Shown one piece after another: positions 5,600 to 12,075 of a stretch of DNA of 12,075 nt (the first letter of the stretch is position 1; every line of letters begins with the position of its first letter). This DNA is from Candidatus Methanophagales archaeon. GTDB lineage: Archaea; Halobacteriota; Syntropharchaeia; Alkanophagales; Methanospirareceae. The stretch covers positions 1 to 12,075 of the forward strand of contig JAGGZZ010000198.1 of NCBI GenBank assembly GCA_021161765.1. Direction: 5' to 3'. The position numbers were made by a program, and so were the translations under genes. The notes beneath the pieces are model-generated. The model was not told the DNA's origin. It ran no database searches and saw only the letters and a program-made list of their open reading frames with translations.

Positions 5600-6367
5600 A
5601 TGGAAACGATACTGAAGCGATTTGCAAGTGGTGAAATAGGCATAGAAGAGGCGTGCAAGGAACTAAGGCAGGAAAGTGTAAGGAGATTAAAAGATTTTGC
5701 AAGAATAGACGTAAACCGGCAGTACAGGACGGGCATACCCGAGATAGTCTTTGCAGAAGGTAAGAACAGCGCTGAAGTAGCGGATATAGCAATTGCACTT
5801 GCAACTGCTAAAGGTTTTGCATTGATAAGCAGGGCAAGAGGAACGGATGTAGGGGCGATAAAAAAGCGGCTGGAAGAACAAGGCGAAGCGTTTGAAATAG
5901 ATTATAACGAAGTTGCGAAAACGATACGGGTGCAGAAGAGTGGGTATGAGTTTGAAAAGACGGGCAAAATAGGGCTAATCGCTGCGGGAACTGCCGATTT
6001 ACCGGTTGCCGAGGAAGCGAGAGTGGTTGCCGAGGTCTGCGGTTGTGAAGTGATAAAGGCGTATGACGTGGGCATTGCGGGCATACACCGGCTGGTAGAA
6101 CCTCTGGAGGGAATTGTAAACGCCAATGTAGCGGCGATAATCGTGGTTGCCGGTATGGAAGGGGCATTGCCCTCCGTAGTAGCAAGTTTGGTGAACGTTC
6201 CCGTGATTGGCGTTCCTACCTCGGTGGGCTATGGGCTGGGCGGAAAAGGCGTAGCAGCGCTTCTTTCTATGCTCCAGAGCTGCTCACCCGGATTAGCGGT
6301 GGTGAATATAGACAATGGCGTTGGAGCGGGTACTTTCGCTGCAAAATGCGCGTACAGAAAAAAATAG
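5600..6367 (+). CDS. larB: LarB, pyridinium-3,5-biscarboxylate mononucleotide synthase
   Basis: LarB carboxylates and hydrolyses nicotinate adenine dinucleotide to the biscarboxylated pyridinium mononucleotide, the first step toward the nickel-pincer nucleotide cofactor of LarA-type racemases. The 255-residue product matches the family in length. An N-terminal helical domain precedes a PurE-like carboxylase fold at about 122-255, with GLIAAGTADLPVAEEA, VVAGMEGALPSVVA and the diagnostic VVNIDNGVGAG near the end. C228 (LQSCSPG) corresponds to the cysteine reported to bind the pyridinium ring. ATG 5600 has AAAGGA eight bases upstream. It is transcribed away from the cytochrome gene and converges on gatD. 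No larC, larE or larA is in the window, so its nickel cofactor role here rests on family membership only. Confidence 0.9.
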   Translation: METILKRFASGEIGIEEACKELRQESVRRLKDFARIDVNRQYRTGIPEIVFAEGKNSAEVADIAIALATAKGFALISRARGTDVGAIKKRLEEQGEAFEIDYNEVAKTIRVQKSGYEFEKTGKIGLIAAGTADLPVAEEARVVAEVCGCEVIKAYDVGIAGIHRLVEPLEGIVNANVAAIIVVAGMEGALPSVVASLVNVPVIGVPTSVGYGLGGKGVAALLSMLQSCSPGLAVVNIDNGVGAGTFAAKCAYRKK

Positions 6368-6424
6368 CAAGGTTGCAATTAATAAACCACGAGAATTCAT
6401 AAAAAAAACCAGAAAATAAATTAT

Positions 6425-6554
6425 AGACACAGATTAACGCAGATTAACACAGATGATAAGAACCAACACGATTAAACTAAAATAAATCTGCGTAAATCAG
6501 TGTAAATCTGTGTCTTAAATAGAAAAAAGCCATACTTTATGTACAATAAATAAT
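6425..6554 (+). repeat. Composite inverted-repeat element, copy 2
   Basis: AGACACAGATT at 6425 begins units at exact 10-base spacing. A spacer of about 30 bases follows, then oppositely oriented units (AAATCTGCGT, AAATCAGTGT, AAATCTGTGT) ending GTGTCT at 6515. The following 39 bases (TAAATAGAAAAAAGCC, then ATACTTTATG and TACAATAAATAAT) match the ahbAB leader. Over 6497-6554 the match to the minus strand of 1200-1143 is 49 of 58. It occupies most of the 230-base gap between the convergent larB and gatD genes. Confidence 0.75.
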
Positions 6555-6583
6555 CTTGTGTAAATCTGTGTAATCTTGTGGTT
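6552..6583. repeat. Tandem 10-bp repeat downstream of gatD
   Basis: Three exact-period units TAATCTTGTG, TAAATCTGTG and TAATCTTGTG (from 6551) follow copy 2 of the composite element and stop about 15 bases short of the gatD stop codon. They are closest to the repeat at 61-90 by the shared AATCTTGTGGTT. Confidence 0.65.
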
Positions 6584-6597
6584 ATTTTTCGGAATGC

Positions 6598-7890
6598 CTA
6601 TATTTTCTCGTCACGCATCAACCGCCTTACTTCTTCCATATCGCTGGTTTGACCAAGCACCCACATTAACTTTACCAGTGCGGTTTCTGGTAACATGTCC
6701 TCACCCTCTATTATTCCCGCACGAAGTAAATCGCGACCTGTATCGTAAACTCTATCGCAGATTGTCCCGTATAAGCATTGCGAAGTCATCACGACAGGTA
6801 TACCCTGTTTTATTGCTCTTGCCACGCCGGGAATCCATTCCGCAGATACATGCCCTAATCCGGTTCCCTCTAAAACAATGCCCTTGTATCCCTGCTGCGC
6901 TACGAAGAAATCGAGTATTGCGGGGTCAGCACCGGGATAGAACTTTATAAGGCAGCATTTGTCCTCGAGCTTGTCGCTCAGCTCTAATTCGTTCTCACCT
7001 CGCTTCGTATACGCAGAGAAGAACTCAAACCGTATTTTATTTATGTCGGTTGCATCATAAATCACCTTTCCTATTGGCGTATCGTTTATTGATTGAAAAG
7101 CGTCGCGTGCCGAAGTATGCATCTTCCTCACCTTCGTACCCCGGTGAATGAGACAGAAATTGTCGGAGGTGCTGCCGTGCATTACTACCACTACTTCCGC
7201 AAGGTCGCTGCATGCAACTTTCGCGGCACATATCGTGTTCATTGCGGCATCGCTGGATGGGCGGTCTGAACTGCGCTGCGACCCGACAAGAACAACAGGC
7301 ACGGGCGTTTGCACCATAAAAGATAGCGCTGCGGCAGTATAACCCATTGTATCCGTGCCGTGCGTAACGATTATACCTTCTGCACCGTTTTTTATCTCGG
7401 TATAGACTTCCGCGGCGAGTTTACGCCAGTATTCGGCACGCATATTCTCGCTGAGTATGCTGTAAATCACTTTTCCTTTGATGTTCGCTATTTGCCCTAA
7501 TTCCGGGATTGCCTCAAGTATGTCTTCGGTAGAGAATTGAGGAGAAACCGCACCGGTGCGGTAATCCACCTTAGAGGCAATTGTGCCGCCGGTAGAGAGA
7601 ATGGACAGCGTGGGTAAACCCTCTTTTACTTTCCTTTTTCGCGTCTCTTCCCCTTCCTCTGCGCCTTCTTTCGCTTCTTTTTCTGTTTTTAGCCTTCCTC
7701 CTCTCTCTATAACTTCTATTTCCACATTTTCCTGTCGTATACCAATATTGTAGCCACTATCGAGTTTTATAACCACGTTTCTTGTGGCTGTCGGCATAAC
7801 AACGCCTTCATAAACGACAACGCCGCTATCGGTCCTCTTCTTCTTTATCCTTATGCGGTCGCCTTCAACAAAGCTGTTGTTTCTTTGCAT
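6598..7890 (-). CDS. gatD: Glutamyl-tRNA(Gln) amidotransferase subunit D (GatD)
   Basis: GatD is the glutaminase subunit of the archaeal GatDE complex. It releases ammonia that GatE uses to convert Glu-tRNA(Gln) to Gln-tRNA(Gln) in the cytoplasm. Counting from the ATG at 7890 the protein has 430 residues, normal for the family. A small N-terminal barrel domain (about 1-65) and a charged linker precede an L-asparaginase-like domain. Its motifs are LSTGGTIAS (about 98-106), VTHGTDTMG (175-183), GSQRSSDRPSSDAAMN (203-218) and VRKMHTS (254-260), which carry the catalytic Thr, Thr-Asp and Lys. An in-frame TTG at 7896 would add two residues. ATG 7890 is preferred as the stronger start codon, although neither has a good Shine-Dalgarno. 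It follows purH1 by 37 bases on the same strand. gatE is not in the window. Confidence 0.94.
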   Translation of the reverse strand: MQRNNSFVEGDRIRIKKKRTDSGVVVYEGVVMPTATRNVVIKLDSGYNIGIRQENVEIEVIERGGRLKTEKEAKEGAEEGEETRKRKVKEGLPTLSILSTGGTIASKVDYRTGAVSPQFSTEDILEAIPELGQIANIKGKVIYSILSENMRAEYWRKLAAEVYTEIKNGAEGIIVTHGTDTMGYTAAALSFMVQTPVPVVLVGSQRSSDRPSSDAAMNTICAAKVACSDLAEVVVVMHGSTSDNFCLIHRGTKVRKMHTSARDAFQSINDTPIGKVIYDATDINKIRFEFFSAYTKRGENELELSDKLEDKCCLIKFYPGADPAILDFFVAQQGYKGIVLEGTGLGHVSAEWIPGVARAIKQGIPVVMTSQCLYGTICDRVYDTGRDLLRAGIIEGEDMLPETALVKLMWVLGQTSDMEEVRRLMRDEKI

Positions 7891-7927
7891 CAACAAAATA
7901 TCTCAGATGAAAAGATAAAAATAATCC

Positions 7928-8434
7928 CTATTCCACCCCCTTTAATATCTCTCCAATTTTTGTTTCGTAATCTAATATATATCCCGATGCTTCGCGAGCT
8001 AAACGTAATTTCGTATCATGCGAAAGTTCGCCTTTTTCGAGTTCCTTGATTATCTCGTCGTATCTCGCAGGATTCACGATAACTGCAACGTTTTCAAAAT
8101 TCTTTATCCCTGAGCGAAGCATTGCAACACCGCCGATGTCCATACCATTAAGCGCGTTTTTGGTTGCCAAATCCATGGGTATGAGGTTTACAGCAACGAT
8201 TCCTATCTCCGCAGTTGCAATTCCTGCGTGAATGCGTGGATGCAGGGTCTTTATTTTACCGCCGAGCAGCTCTTGAACTCCCGTAAACGTGGATACTTTT
8301 GTCACGGGTATTCCGCTTTTCAAAATCGGTCTTGCGGTGCCTTCAGTTGCAATTATCTCCACTCCAAGCTCATTTAGAGCTTTTGCAAATTCCACTACCT
8401 TATCCTTGTTGAACACGCTTATCAAGGCTTTCAT
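7928..8434 (-). CDS. purH: Stand-alone IMP cyclohydrolase domain (PurH N-terminal, MGS-like)
   Basis: The product is predicted to close the ring of FAICAR to IMP, the last step of purine synthesis. Its 168 residues match only the N-terminal (MGS-fold) half of bacterial PurH; the AICAR transformylase half is absent. Seen motifs are ISVFNKDKVVEFAKAL (5-20), TEGTARPILKSGIPV (30-44), GGKIKTLHPRIHAGI (58-72) and DIGGVAMLRSGIKNF (99-113). K62, D99 and K111 match IMP cyclohydrolase active-site positions. The stretch between HAGI and VNL is shorter than in bacterial PurH. Separate PurH halves are known in some archaea, where the other half or PurP does the formyl transfer. The start has GGGAGGA about seven bases upstream and overlaps the trmO-remnant stop by four bases (ATGA), so translation is likely coupled. 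Confidence 0.85.
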   Translation of the reverse strand: MKALISVFNKDKVVEFAKALNELGVEIIATEGTARPILKSGIPVTKVSTFTGVQELLGGKIKTLHPRIHAGIATAEIGIVAVNLIPMDLATKNALNGMDIGGVAMLRSGIKNFENVAVIVNPARYDEIIKELEKGELSHDTKLRLAREASGYILDYETKIGEILKGVE

Positions 8435-8661
8435 CTCTTTATCCTCCCTTCAAACCAGCCTACAGTTACTTCCGCCTTTTCCTTTTTAGGTTTTTCGTCA
8501 AATTCCGGGACATACGGTTTTATGTCTATATCTTTTAAGCCGCTCCCATATTCCGTGAAAGTCTCTATTTCACAAACCTCTTCGGATAATGAACTCTGAT
8601 ATGGCACTTCTTTTGTCCTTTTGTAAGGCGTGTGAATCGCACCAATTTGCTTCAATTGCAT
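8431..8661 (-). CDS. Internally deleted TrmO/TsaA-family protein (76 aa remnant)
   Basis: The 76-residue frame begins QIGAIHTPYKRTKEVPYQ and EIETFTEYGSGLKDI, the N-terminus of the TrmO/TsaA family (SAM-dependent tRNA adenosine-37 N6-methyltransferases). It then jumps directly to DIKPYVPEFD and ends VTVGWFEGR, the family C-terminus. The central part, including the strongly conserved RPNP-type SAM-binding region, is missing; family members usually have about 130-240 residues. The join falls at residues 44-47 (GATATAGACATA, 8532-8521), where both sides would read Asp-Ile, so deletion between short repeats is likely. The frame is intact, with no stop or frameshift, and its TGA overlaps the purH ATG. 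The ATG at 8661 has no Shine-Dalgarno but has AT-rich TATA-like DNA about 20-25 bases upstream, suiting a leaderless mRNA. It is probably non-catalytic. An assembly collapse or a retained leader role for purH translation are alternatives. Confidence 0.6.
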   Translation of the reverse strand: MQLKQIGAIHTPYKRTKEVPYQSSLSEEVCEIETFTEYGSGLKDIDIKPYVPEFDEKPKKEKAEVTVGWFEGRIKR

Positions 8662-8761
8662 TTTAAATCTGTAATAAAATAGAAAGCTACAAAAGTTAAT
8701 AAAGTTAAAAAACGAAATAACTATCGTAACAATCTTAACATTTACGAAGGTGAAGAGAGAA

Positions 8762-9928
8762 ATGATAAATCCATTTTCCCCAAAGCATCCTGCCGACCCC
8801 GAATATTTTGTGAACAGAGAGGAAATAATACAGGCCTTTACCAAATGTTTGAAGAGAACGGCGAAAATCAAGCCAAGAAAACCCGATAATATTGCTATCC
8901 TGGGTGATTGGGGCATCGGTAAGACTTCTGTCCTTATGGAATTTGAATACATAGCTATCGAGTTGAGCGAAGAACTTAACGCTTTTGCAGCATTCATTGA
9001 GCTAACTCCTTCTACAAGCACAGACTTCACACAATTTGCAGTACGAACACGAGACGAGGTTGAAAGAAGCTTCAGAGTATCAGATATGTCGTTATTGGCA
9101 AAATTAAAGAAAGAATTAATCCCAAATTGGAGGCTAAAAACCATTGACCTGGGTGTAGTAACAATCGAAAGAAGATACAGTGAAAAATCGATGATAACCT
9201 CTTTTGAAGACAGTTTACGAGAATTATGGAACATCCTGGAGAAGAATGGAATAGAGGTTGCAATTCTGATGCTGGATGACCTGCACTATTTAGCTCAAAA
9301 ATTCCCTGATGGTCTGTATGACATTAGAGGCATATTCCAAAGACTGCCCAGGGACGACTGCAATTTCATGCTCGCAATAACAGGTTATCCGCTTTTATTC
9401 GAAAAAGCCAGGGAGTTTGCAGAACCTTTCACGCGGTTCTTTGATCGCTATATGCTGGATTTATTCGATAGAAAAGAGACTGAGACCGCCATATTAAAAC
9501 CAATTCAGAAGAGCAATCTGAAGATATCCCTGGATGACGATGTTATCGGTAGGATATACGAACTTACAAGAGGACATCCTTACTTCATATATTTCATAAT
9601 GCAGGATTTGGTAGATTCCAAACAGGAGGGAAAGATCAACCTTGAGTTCTTCCAAGAACACTATCACAAAATAGCCCGGCATTTGGCAAGAGAAAAATTT
9701 AGTGATGACCTGGCTTCAGTCAGCGAGGCCGAGAAGAGGATATTGATGGAGATGGCTGAGCTACCTGAGACATTCTCACCATCAGATGTTAAAATAAAGA
9801 ACATCAGGAGATATCTCAAAGACTTGGTGGAAAATAAGGCGGTAGTAGTAAAGGTCGAGCGAGGCAGGTATTCTCTCTATCATCCCCTCTTCAAGGAATA
9901 TCTACTGCAGGCGGGGCATCGTATTTAA
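8762..9928 (+). CDS. Archaeal STAND/AAA-type ATPase with C-terminal winged helix
   Basis: This is a cytoplasmic P-loop ATPase of the archaeal Orc1/Cdc6-like STAND group; its specific job is unknown. From ATG 8762 it has 388 residues. It opens with the family entry motif NPFSPKHPADPEYFVNRE. Walker A GDWGIGKTS is at about 48-56, a Walker B ILMLDDLH at 167-174, a sensor-type AITGYP follows, and RGHPYFIYFIMQDL at about 290-303 is the typical HP-containing lid motif. The last 80 or so residues (SEAEKRILMEMAE to YHPLFKEYLLQ) look like a winged helix. A GTG at 8750 would add four residues. ATG 8762 is preferred because AAGGTGA lies eight bases upstream. It is divergent from the trmO remnant and its stop lies five bases from that of the convergent transporter gene. 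Nothing nearby names its target. Such ATPases are often expanded and mobile in archaea. Confidence 0.8.
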   Translation: MINPFSPKHPADPEYFVNREEIIQAFTKCLKRTAKIKPRKPDNIAILGDWGIGKTSVLMEFEYIAIELSEELNAFAAFIELTPSTSTDFTQFAVRTRDEVERSFRVSDMSLLAKLKKELIPNWRLKTIDLGVVTIERRYSEKSMITSFEDSLRELWNILEKNGIEVAILMLDDLHYLAQKFPDGLYDIRGIFQRLPRDDCNFMLAITGYPLLFEKAREFAEPFTRFFDRYMLDLFDRKETETAILKPIQKSNLKISLDDDVIGRIYELTRGHPYFIYFIMQDLVDSKQEGKINLEFFQEHYHKIARHLAREKFSDDLASVSEAEKRILMEMAELPETFSPSDVKIKNIRRYLKDLVENKAVVVKVERGRYSLYHPLFKEYLLQAGHRI

Positions 9929-9933
9929 TTCCT

Positions 9934-10761
9934 TCATATCGGCAACCCCAGCCATTCAAACACTCCTATCATCTTTAATGCTGCATAAAACATCACTGCG
10001 ATAAAAACGTATTGTAACTTTTTTGCAGGTAGTTTGTGAGCAGTTTTCGCACCTATCTGAGCTATTGGGATGCTTGTCATTGCCAGACAAGCCCCTACAA
10101 GCAGATTGACGTATCCAATGGAATAAGGAGGTAGATTTGGAACAGAAAGACCATTTATTAGATAGCCAATAGAACCCGCTATGCTCGTAAAAATCATCAT
10201 TGACAGCGAAGTTCCAACTGCGTGATGCATTTTGAATTTTAAAGCCATTGCGAGCACAGGAACGGTGATGATTCCACCGCCAAGTCCTAGCATCCCGCAG
10301 ATAATGCCGATAGGAAACCCACAGCAAGCCCAGGTCAAAGGCTGGGCTTTTGGGACTTCCGCTGTCTTTTGTGGCTTCCATGTCAGCATCCTTAACGCAC
10401 CAAGCCCGATTACGAGCCCAAATGCGGGCTTTAATATCTCTTCGCTGAGAAGCTGTGAAGTGATTGTAGCGCCTATAAGTGCTCCAATCGCTCCAAAAAC
10501 ACCTAAAACCATTCCAGCTTTCCACCATACCGCTTCCTTTTTTGTATGCGCCCATGCTCCGCTGATTGCCGTTGGAAACACGACAAGGAGGTTAGAGCCA
10601 AATGCGAGTTTCAACGCAATGTCCCCATAACCCATCTCTTTGAATACAAAAAACGTCACGGGCACCATGATAAAGCATCCGCCAACGCCGAGAAGCCCTT
10701 CCGCAAATCCAACTGCCACACCTGTCAGTGCTAAAACGATTATTACCGTTAGAAGTTCCAT
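9934..10761 (-). CDS. TauE/SafE-family membrane transporter (sulfite/organosulfonate exporter type)
   Basis: This integral membrane permease belongs to the TauE/SafE family, whose characterised members move sulfite, sulfoacetate or related anions. The 275-residue protein has the family's internal duplication. The first half carries GLLGVGGCFIMVP (22-34) and the second GMLGLGGGIITVPVL (156-170), each followed by a conserved helix (LAFGSNLLVVFPTAISG at 52-68 and AVGTSLSMMIFTSIAGSIGY at 181-200). About eight membrane helices can be seen. A polar loop at about 129-142 joins the halves. The start has AAGGAGAAA a few bases upstream. Substrate cannot be read from the sequence, and no sulfur-metabolism gene adjoins it. 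It is divergent from trm56 across 89 bases. Confidence 0.85.
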   Translation of the reverse strand: MELLTVIIVLALTGVAVGFAEGLLGVGGCFIMVPVTFFVFKEMGYGDIALKLAFGSNLLVVFPTAISGAWAHTKKEAVWWKAGMVLGVFGAIGALIGATITSQLLSEEILKPAFGLVIGLGALRMLTWKPQKTAEVPKAQPLTWACCGFPIGIICGMLGLGGGIITVPVLAMALKFKMHHAVGTSLSMMIFTSIAGSIGYLINGLSVPNLPPYSIGYVNLLVGACLAMTSIPIAQIGAKTAHKLPAKKLQYVFIAVMFYAALKMIGVFEWLGLPI

Positions 10762-10850
10762 GGTTTTCTCCTTTTCAAATTGTTTTTTCTTTTCTACAAA
10801 GCTTCTTTGATGAATGTTCTCTTAAAACGTTTAAAGAAAAAGCGTAATAT

Positions 10851-11417
10851 ATGGAACTAATAGTACTGCGATTAGGGCACCGCCCGGAAAGGGACAAACG
10901 AATAACCACGCATGTCGGATTAGTTGGGCGCGCATTGGGCGCAAAAGGCATGCTGCTCGCTTCGGATGATAAGGGCATAGAGCGAAGCATAAAAGAAGTA
11001 ACAACGAGATGGGGTGGTGATTTCTTTGTGCAAACAGGTGTGAAATGGAGAGATGAAGTAAAGAGCTGGAAGCGAGAAGGAGGAAAAGTATGTCATCTCA
11101 CGATGTACGGTGAGAACATTCTTGACGTGATAGCCGAAATAAGAGAAGAAGCGAAAAGAGAAAAAGCTCGTATAATGGTTGTAGTAGGTGCTGAGAAGGT
11201 TCCCTACGACGTTTTCGATGCGGCGGACTGGAACGTTGCAGTATCAAATCAGCCGCACTCGGAAATAGCAGCACTGGCGTTATTCCTCGATTATTTGCAG
11301 CAAGGCGAAGAACTAAACGCTAAGTTTGAACATGCCGAACTGGAAATAGTGCCAAAAAGGAAGGGGAAAGAGGTAGAGGTGAAGTTGAAGAGGAAAAAAG
11401 GAGCAAAAATAAAATGA
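10851..11417 (+). CDS. tRNA (cytidine(56)-2'-O)-methyltransferase Trm56
   Basis: aTrm56 methylates the ribose of C56 in the T-loop of archaeal tRNAs using SAM. It belongs to the SPOUT superfamily with a C-terminal knot. The 188-residue product shows the family blocks in order: LRLGHRPERDKRITTHVGLVGRALGAKG (6-33), VCHLTMYGENI (80-90), VVVGAEKVPYDVFDAADWNVAV (110-131) and SNQPHSEIAALALFLD (132-147). The tail is Lys-rich (168-188). No Shine-Dalgarno precedes the ATG. A TTAAAA sequence centred about 26 bases upstream (near 10825) fits a leaderless mRNA. Its TGA overlaps the ATG of the next gene by four bases, indicating an operon. The enzyme is an archaeal hallmark and supports the domain assignment of the window. 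Confidence 0.93.
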   Translation: MELIVLRLGHRPERDKRITTHVGLVGRALGAKGMLLASDDKGIERSIKEVTTRWGGDFFVQTGVKWRDEVKSWKREGGKVCHLTMYGENILDVIAEIREEAKREKARIMVVVGAEKVPYDVFDAADWNVAVSNQPHSEIAALALFLDYLQQGEELNAKFEHAELEIVPKRKGKEVEVKLKRKKGAKIK

Positions 11418-12075
11418 AAAGATATAAAATCGCGGTAATTCAGGGCGATGGTATAGGAGCAGAGATAATAAGCGAAGGTAAAAAGGTGCTTGAAGCGGTT
11501 TCCGACCTCGATGGGTTTGAACTCGACTGGATAGAATATCCGCACGGTGCAGAGCATTACTTGAAGACCGGGGAGTTAATCGGTGAGGATACGCTAAAAG
11601 AGCTGGAACGGAGTGATGCGATATATTTCGGGAGCATAGGCGACCCGCGGGTAGAGCCGGGTGTTTTAGAACAAGGGATTTTGCTTACTATGCGGTTCTA
11701 TTTTGACCAGTACGTGAATCTGAGACCGGTGAAACTGCTGGAAGGCGTCAACACGCCGCTGGCTGGTAAGGGTCCGGAAGACATAGATTTCAGTGTTGTG
11801 AGGGAGAACACCGAGGATTTCTATGTCGGTATTGGCGGCAGGATGAAAAGAGAAGGAAGAGGAAAAAGTAAACAGAGAGCGGAACTGGAAATCGTAAGGA
11901 AACTTTATAATATTAAGTTCGGGCTGGATATCGAGTCCGATGCAGACGAACTCGCATATCAAATCGGTGTCGTGACGAGAGAGGGCTGCGAGCGAGTGAT
12001 AAAGTTCGCATTTGAGCTTGCGAAGGAGAAAGGCAAGAAAAAGGTGACGAGTGTGGACAAGGCGAACGTGCTAAC
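11414..12075 (+). CDS. Isocitrate/isopropylmalate dehydrogenase family protein, partial
   Basis: Only the first 220 codons are in the window; the gene runs off the right edge. It encodes an NAD(P)-dependent beta-decarboxylating dehydrogenase of the family containing 3-isopropylmalate, isocitrate, homoisocitrate and tartrate dehydrogenases. Visible motifs are AVIQGDGIGAEI near the N-terminus, YFGSIGDPRVEPGVLEQ (about 71-87), TMRFYFDQYVNLRPVK (92-107) with the substrate-binding arginines, and VVRENTEDFYVGIGGR (128-143). TSVDKANVL just before the edge corresponds to the conserved active-site Lys segment. GSIGDPR together with FDQYVNLRP is closer to the LeuB/tartrate dehydrogenase branch than to isocitrate dehydrogenase, but substrate cannot be settled from half a protein. 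Its ATG overlaps the trm56 stop (ATGA), implying translational coupling. Confidence 0.85.
   Translation, partial: MKRYKIAVIQGDGIGAEIISEGKKVLEAVSDLDGFELDWIEYPHGAEHYLKTGELIGEDTLKELERSDAIYFGSIGDPRVEPGVLEQGILLTMRFYFDQYVNLRPVKLLEGVNTPLAGKGPEDIDFSVVRENTEDFYVGIGGRMKREGRGKSKQRAELEIVRKLYNIKFGLDIESDADELAYQIGVVTREGCERVIKFAFELAKEKGKKKVTSVDKANVL

Noticed and set aside
6425..6583. Possible CRISPR array from regularly spaced short repeats
   Set aside because: The units are contiguous at a 10-base period with no unique spacers of 30-40 bases, and they form inverted arms; no cas gene is nearby.
7891..7896. TTG at 7896 as the gatD start
   Set aside because: The ATG two codons later is a stronger start codon, and neither position has a better ribosome-binding site.
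8662..9234. Long minus-strand open frame extending the trmO remnant across the ATPase gene to about 267 codons
   Set aside because: The upstream part is antisense to the clearly conserved ATPase and has no recognisable motif. The TrmO similarity begins at the ATG at 8661.
8762..9928. ATPase plus neighbours as a novel defence system
   Set aside because: Although STAND ATPases can act in defence, this one has no effector domain. Its neighbours are a tRNA-modification remnant and a transporter, so there is no support beyond the ATPase fold.

Overview
This window looks like chromosomal DNA of an anaerobic, cytochrome-containing euryarchaeon. The archaeal markers are direct. They are the archaeal-type glutamyl-tRNA(Gln) amidotransferase subunit GatD, the archaeal tRNA C56 2'-O-methyltransferase Trm56, a stand-alone PurH N-terminal domain, TATA-type promoters about 40-45 bases upstream of starts, and the siroheme-dependent (Ahb) heme pathway. 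Together with CcmF and a membrane-anchored multiheme cytochrome c this fits a methanogen/ANME/Archaeoglobus-like lineage. ANME-1 (Methanophagales) or a relative is my guess, and is inference only.

Layout: (1) Bases 1-5600 form a heme and cytochrome c neighbourhood. On the minus strand lie a fused siroheme decarboxylase (AhbA-AhbB, 107-1144) and an AhbD-like radical SAM heme synthase (1273-2412). Divergent from these is ccmF (2563-4602), the integral-membrane heme handling and ligation protein of cytochrome c maturation. Convergent to ccmF is a NapC/NrfH-like cytochrome with five heme motifs (5002-5472). The genes could act in sequence: make heme b, attach it to apocytochrome, use the cytochrome in membrane electron transfer. 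(2) Bases 5600-8661 hold larB (+) facing a minus-strand cluster read in the order trmO remnant, purH1, gatD. (3) Bases 8762-9928 encode an archaeal STAND/AAA-type ATPase of unknown role, convergent with a TauE/SafE-family transporter (9934-10761). (4) Bases 10851-12075 hold trm56 overlapping by four bases with an isocitrate/isopropylmalate dehydrogenase family gene cut by the window edge.

The least ordinary content is between genes. Degenerate 10-bp-period repeats (CACAGATTAA / AATCTGTGT type) and 9-bp-period repeats (GCAGAG type) sit at gene 3' ends and supply the stop codons of ahbD and ccmF. A roughly 140-bp composite repeat occurs twice in opposite orientation (1143-1285 and 6425-6554), and one copy forms the whole leader of ahbAB, ending at its start codon. 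The ccmF-cytochrome gap holds a 173-bp MITE-like element with 19-bp terminal inverted repeats nested inside two other inverted repeat families. A 76-codon gene keeps both ends of TrmO but has lost the middle in frame. I see no defence system, CRISPR array, tRNA, rRNA or complete transposase gene.
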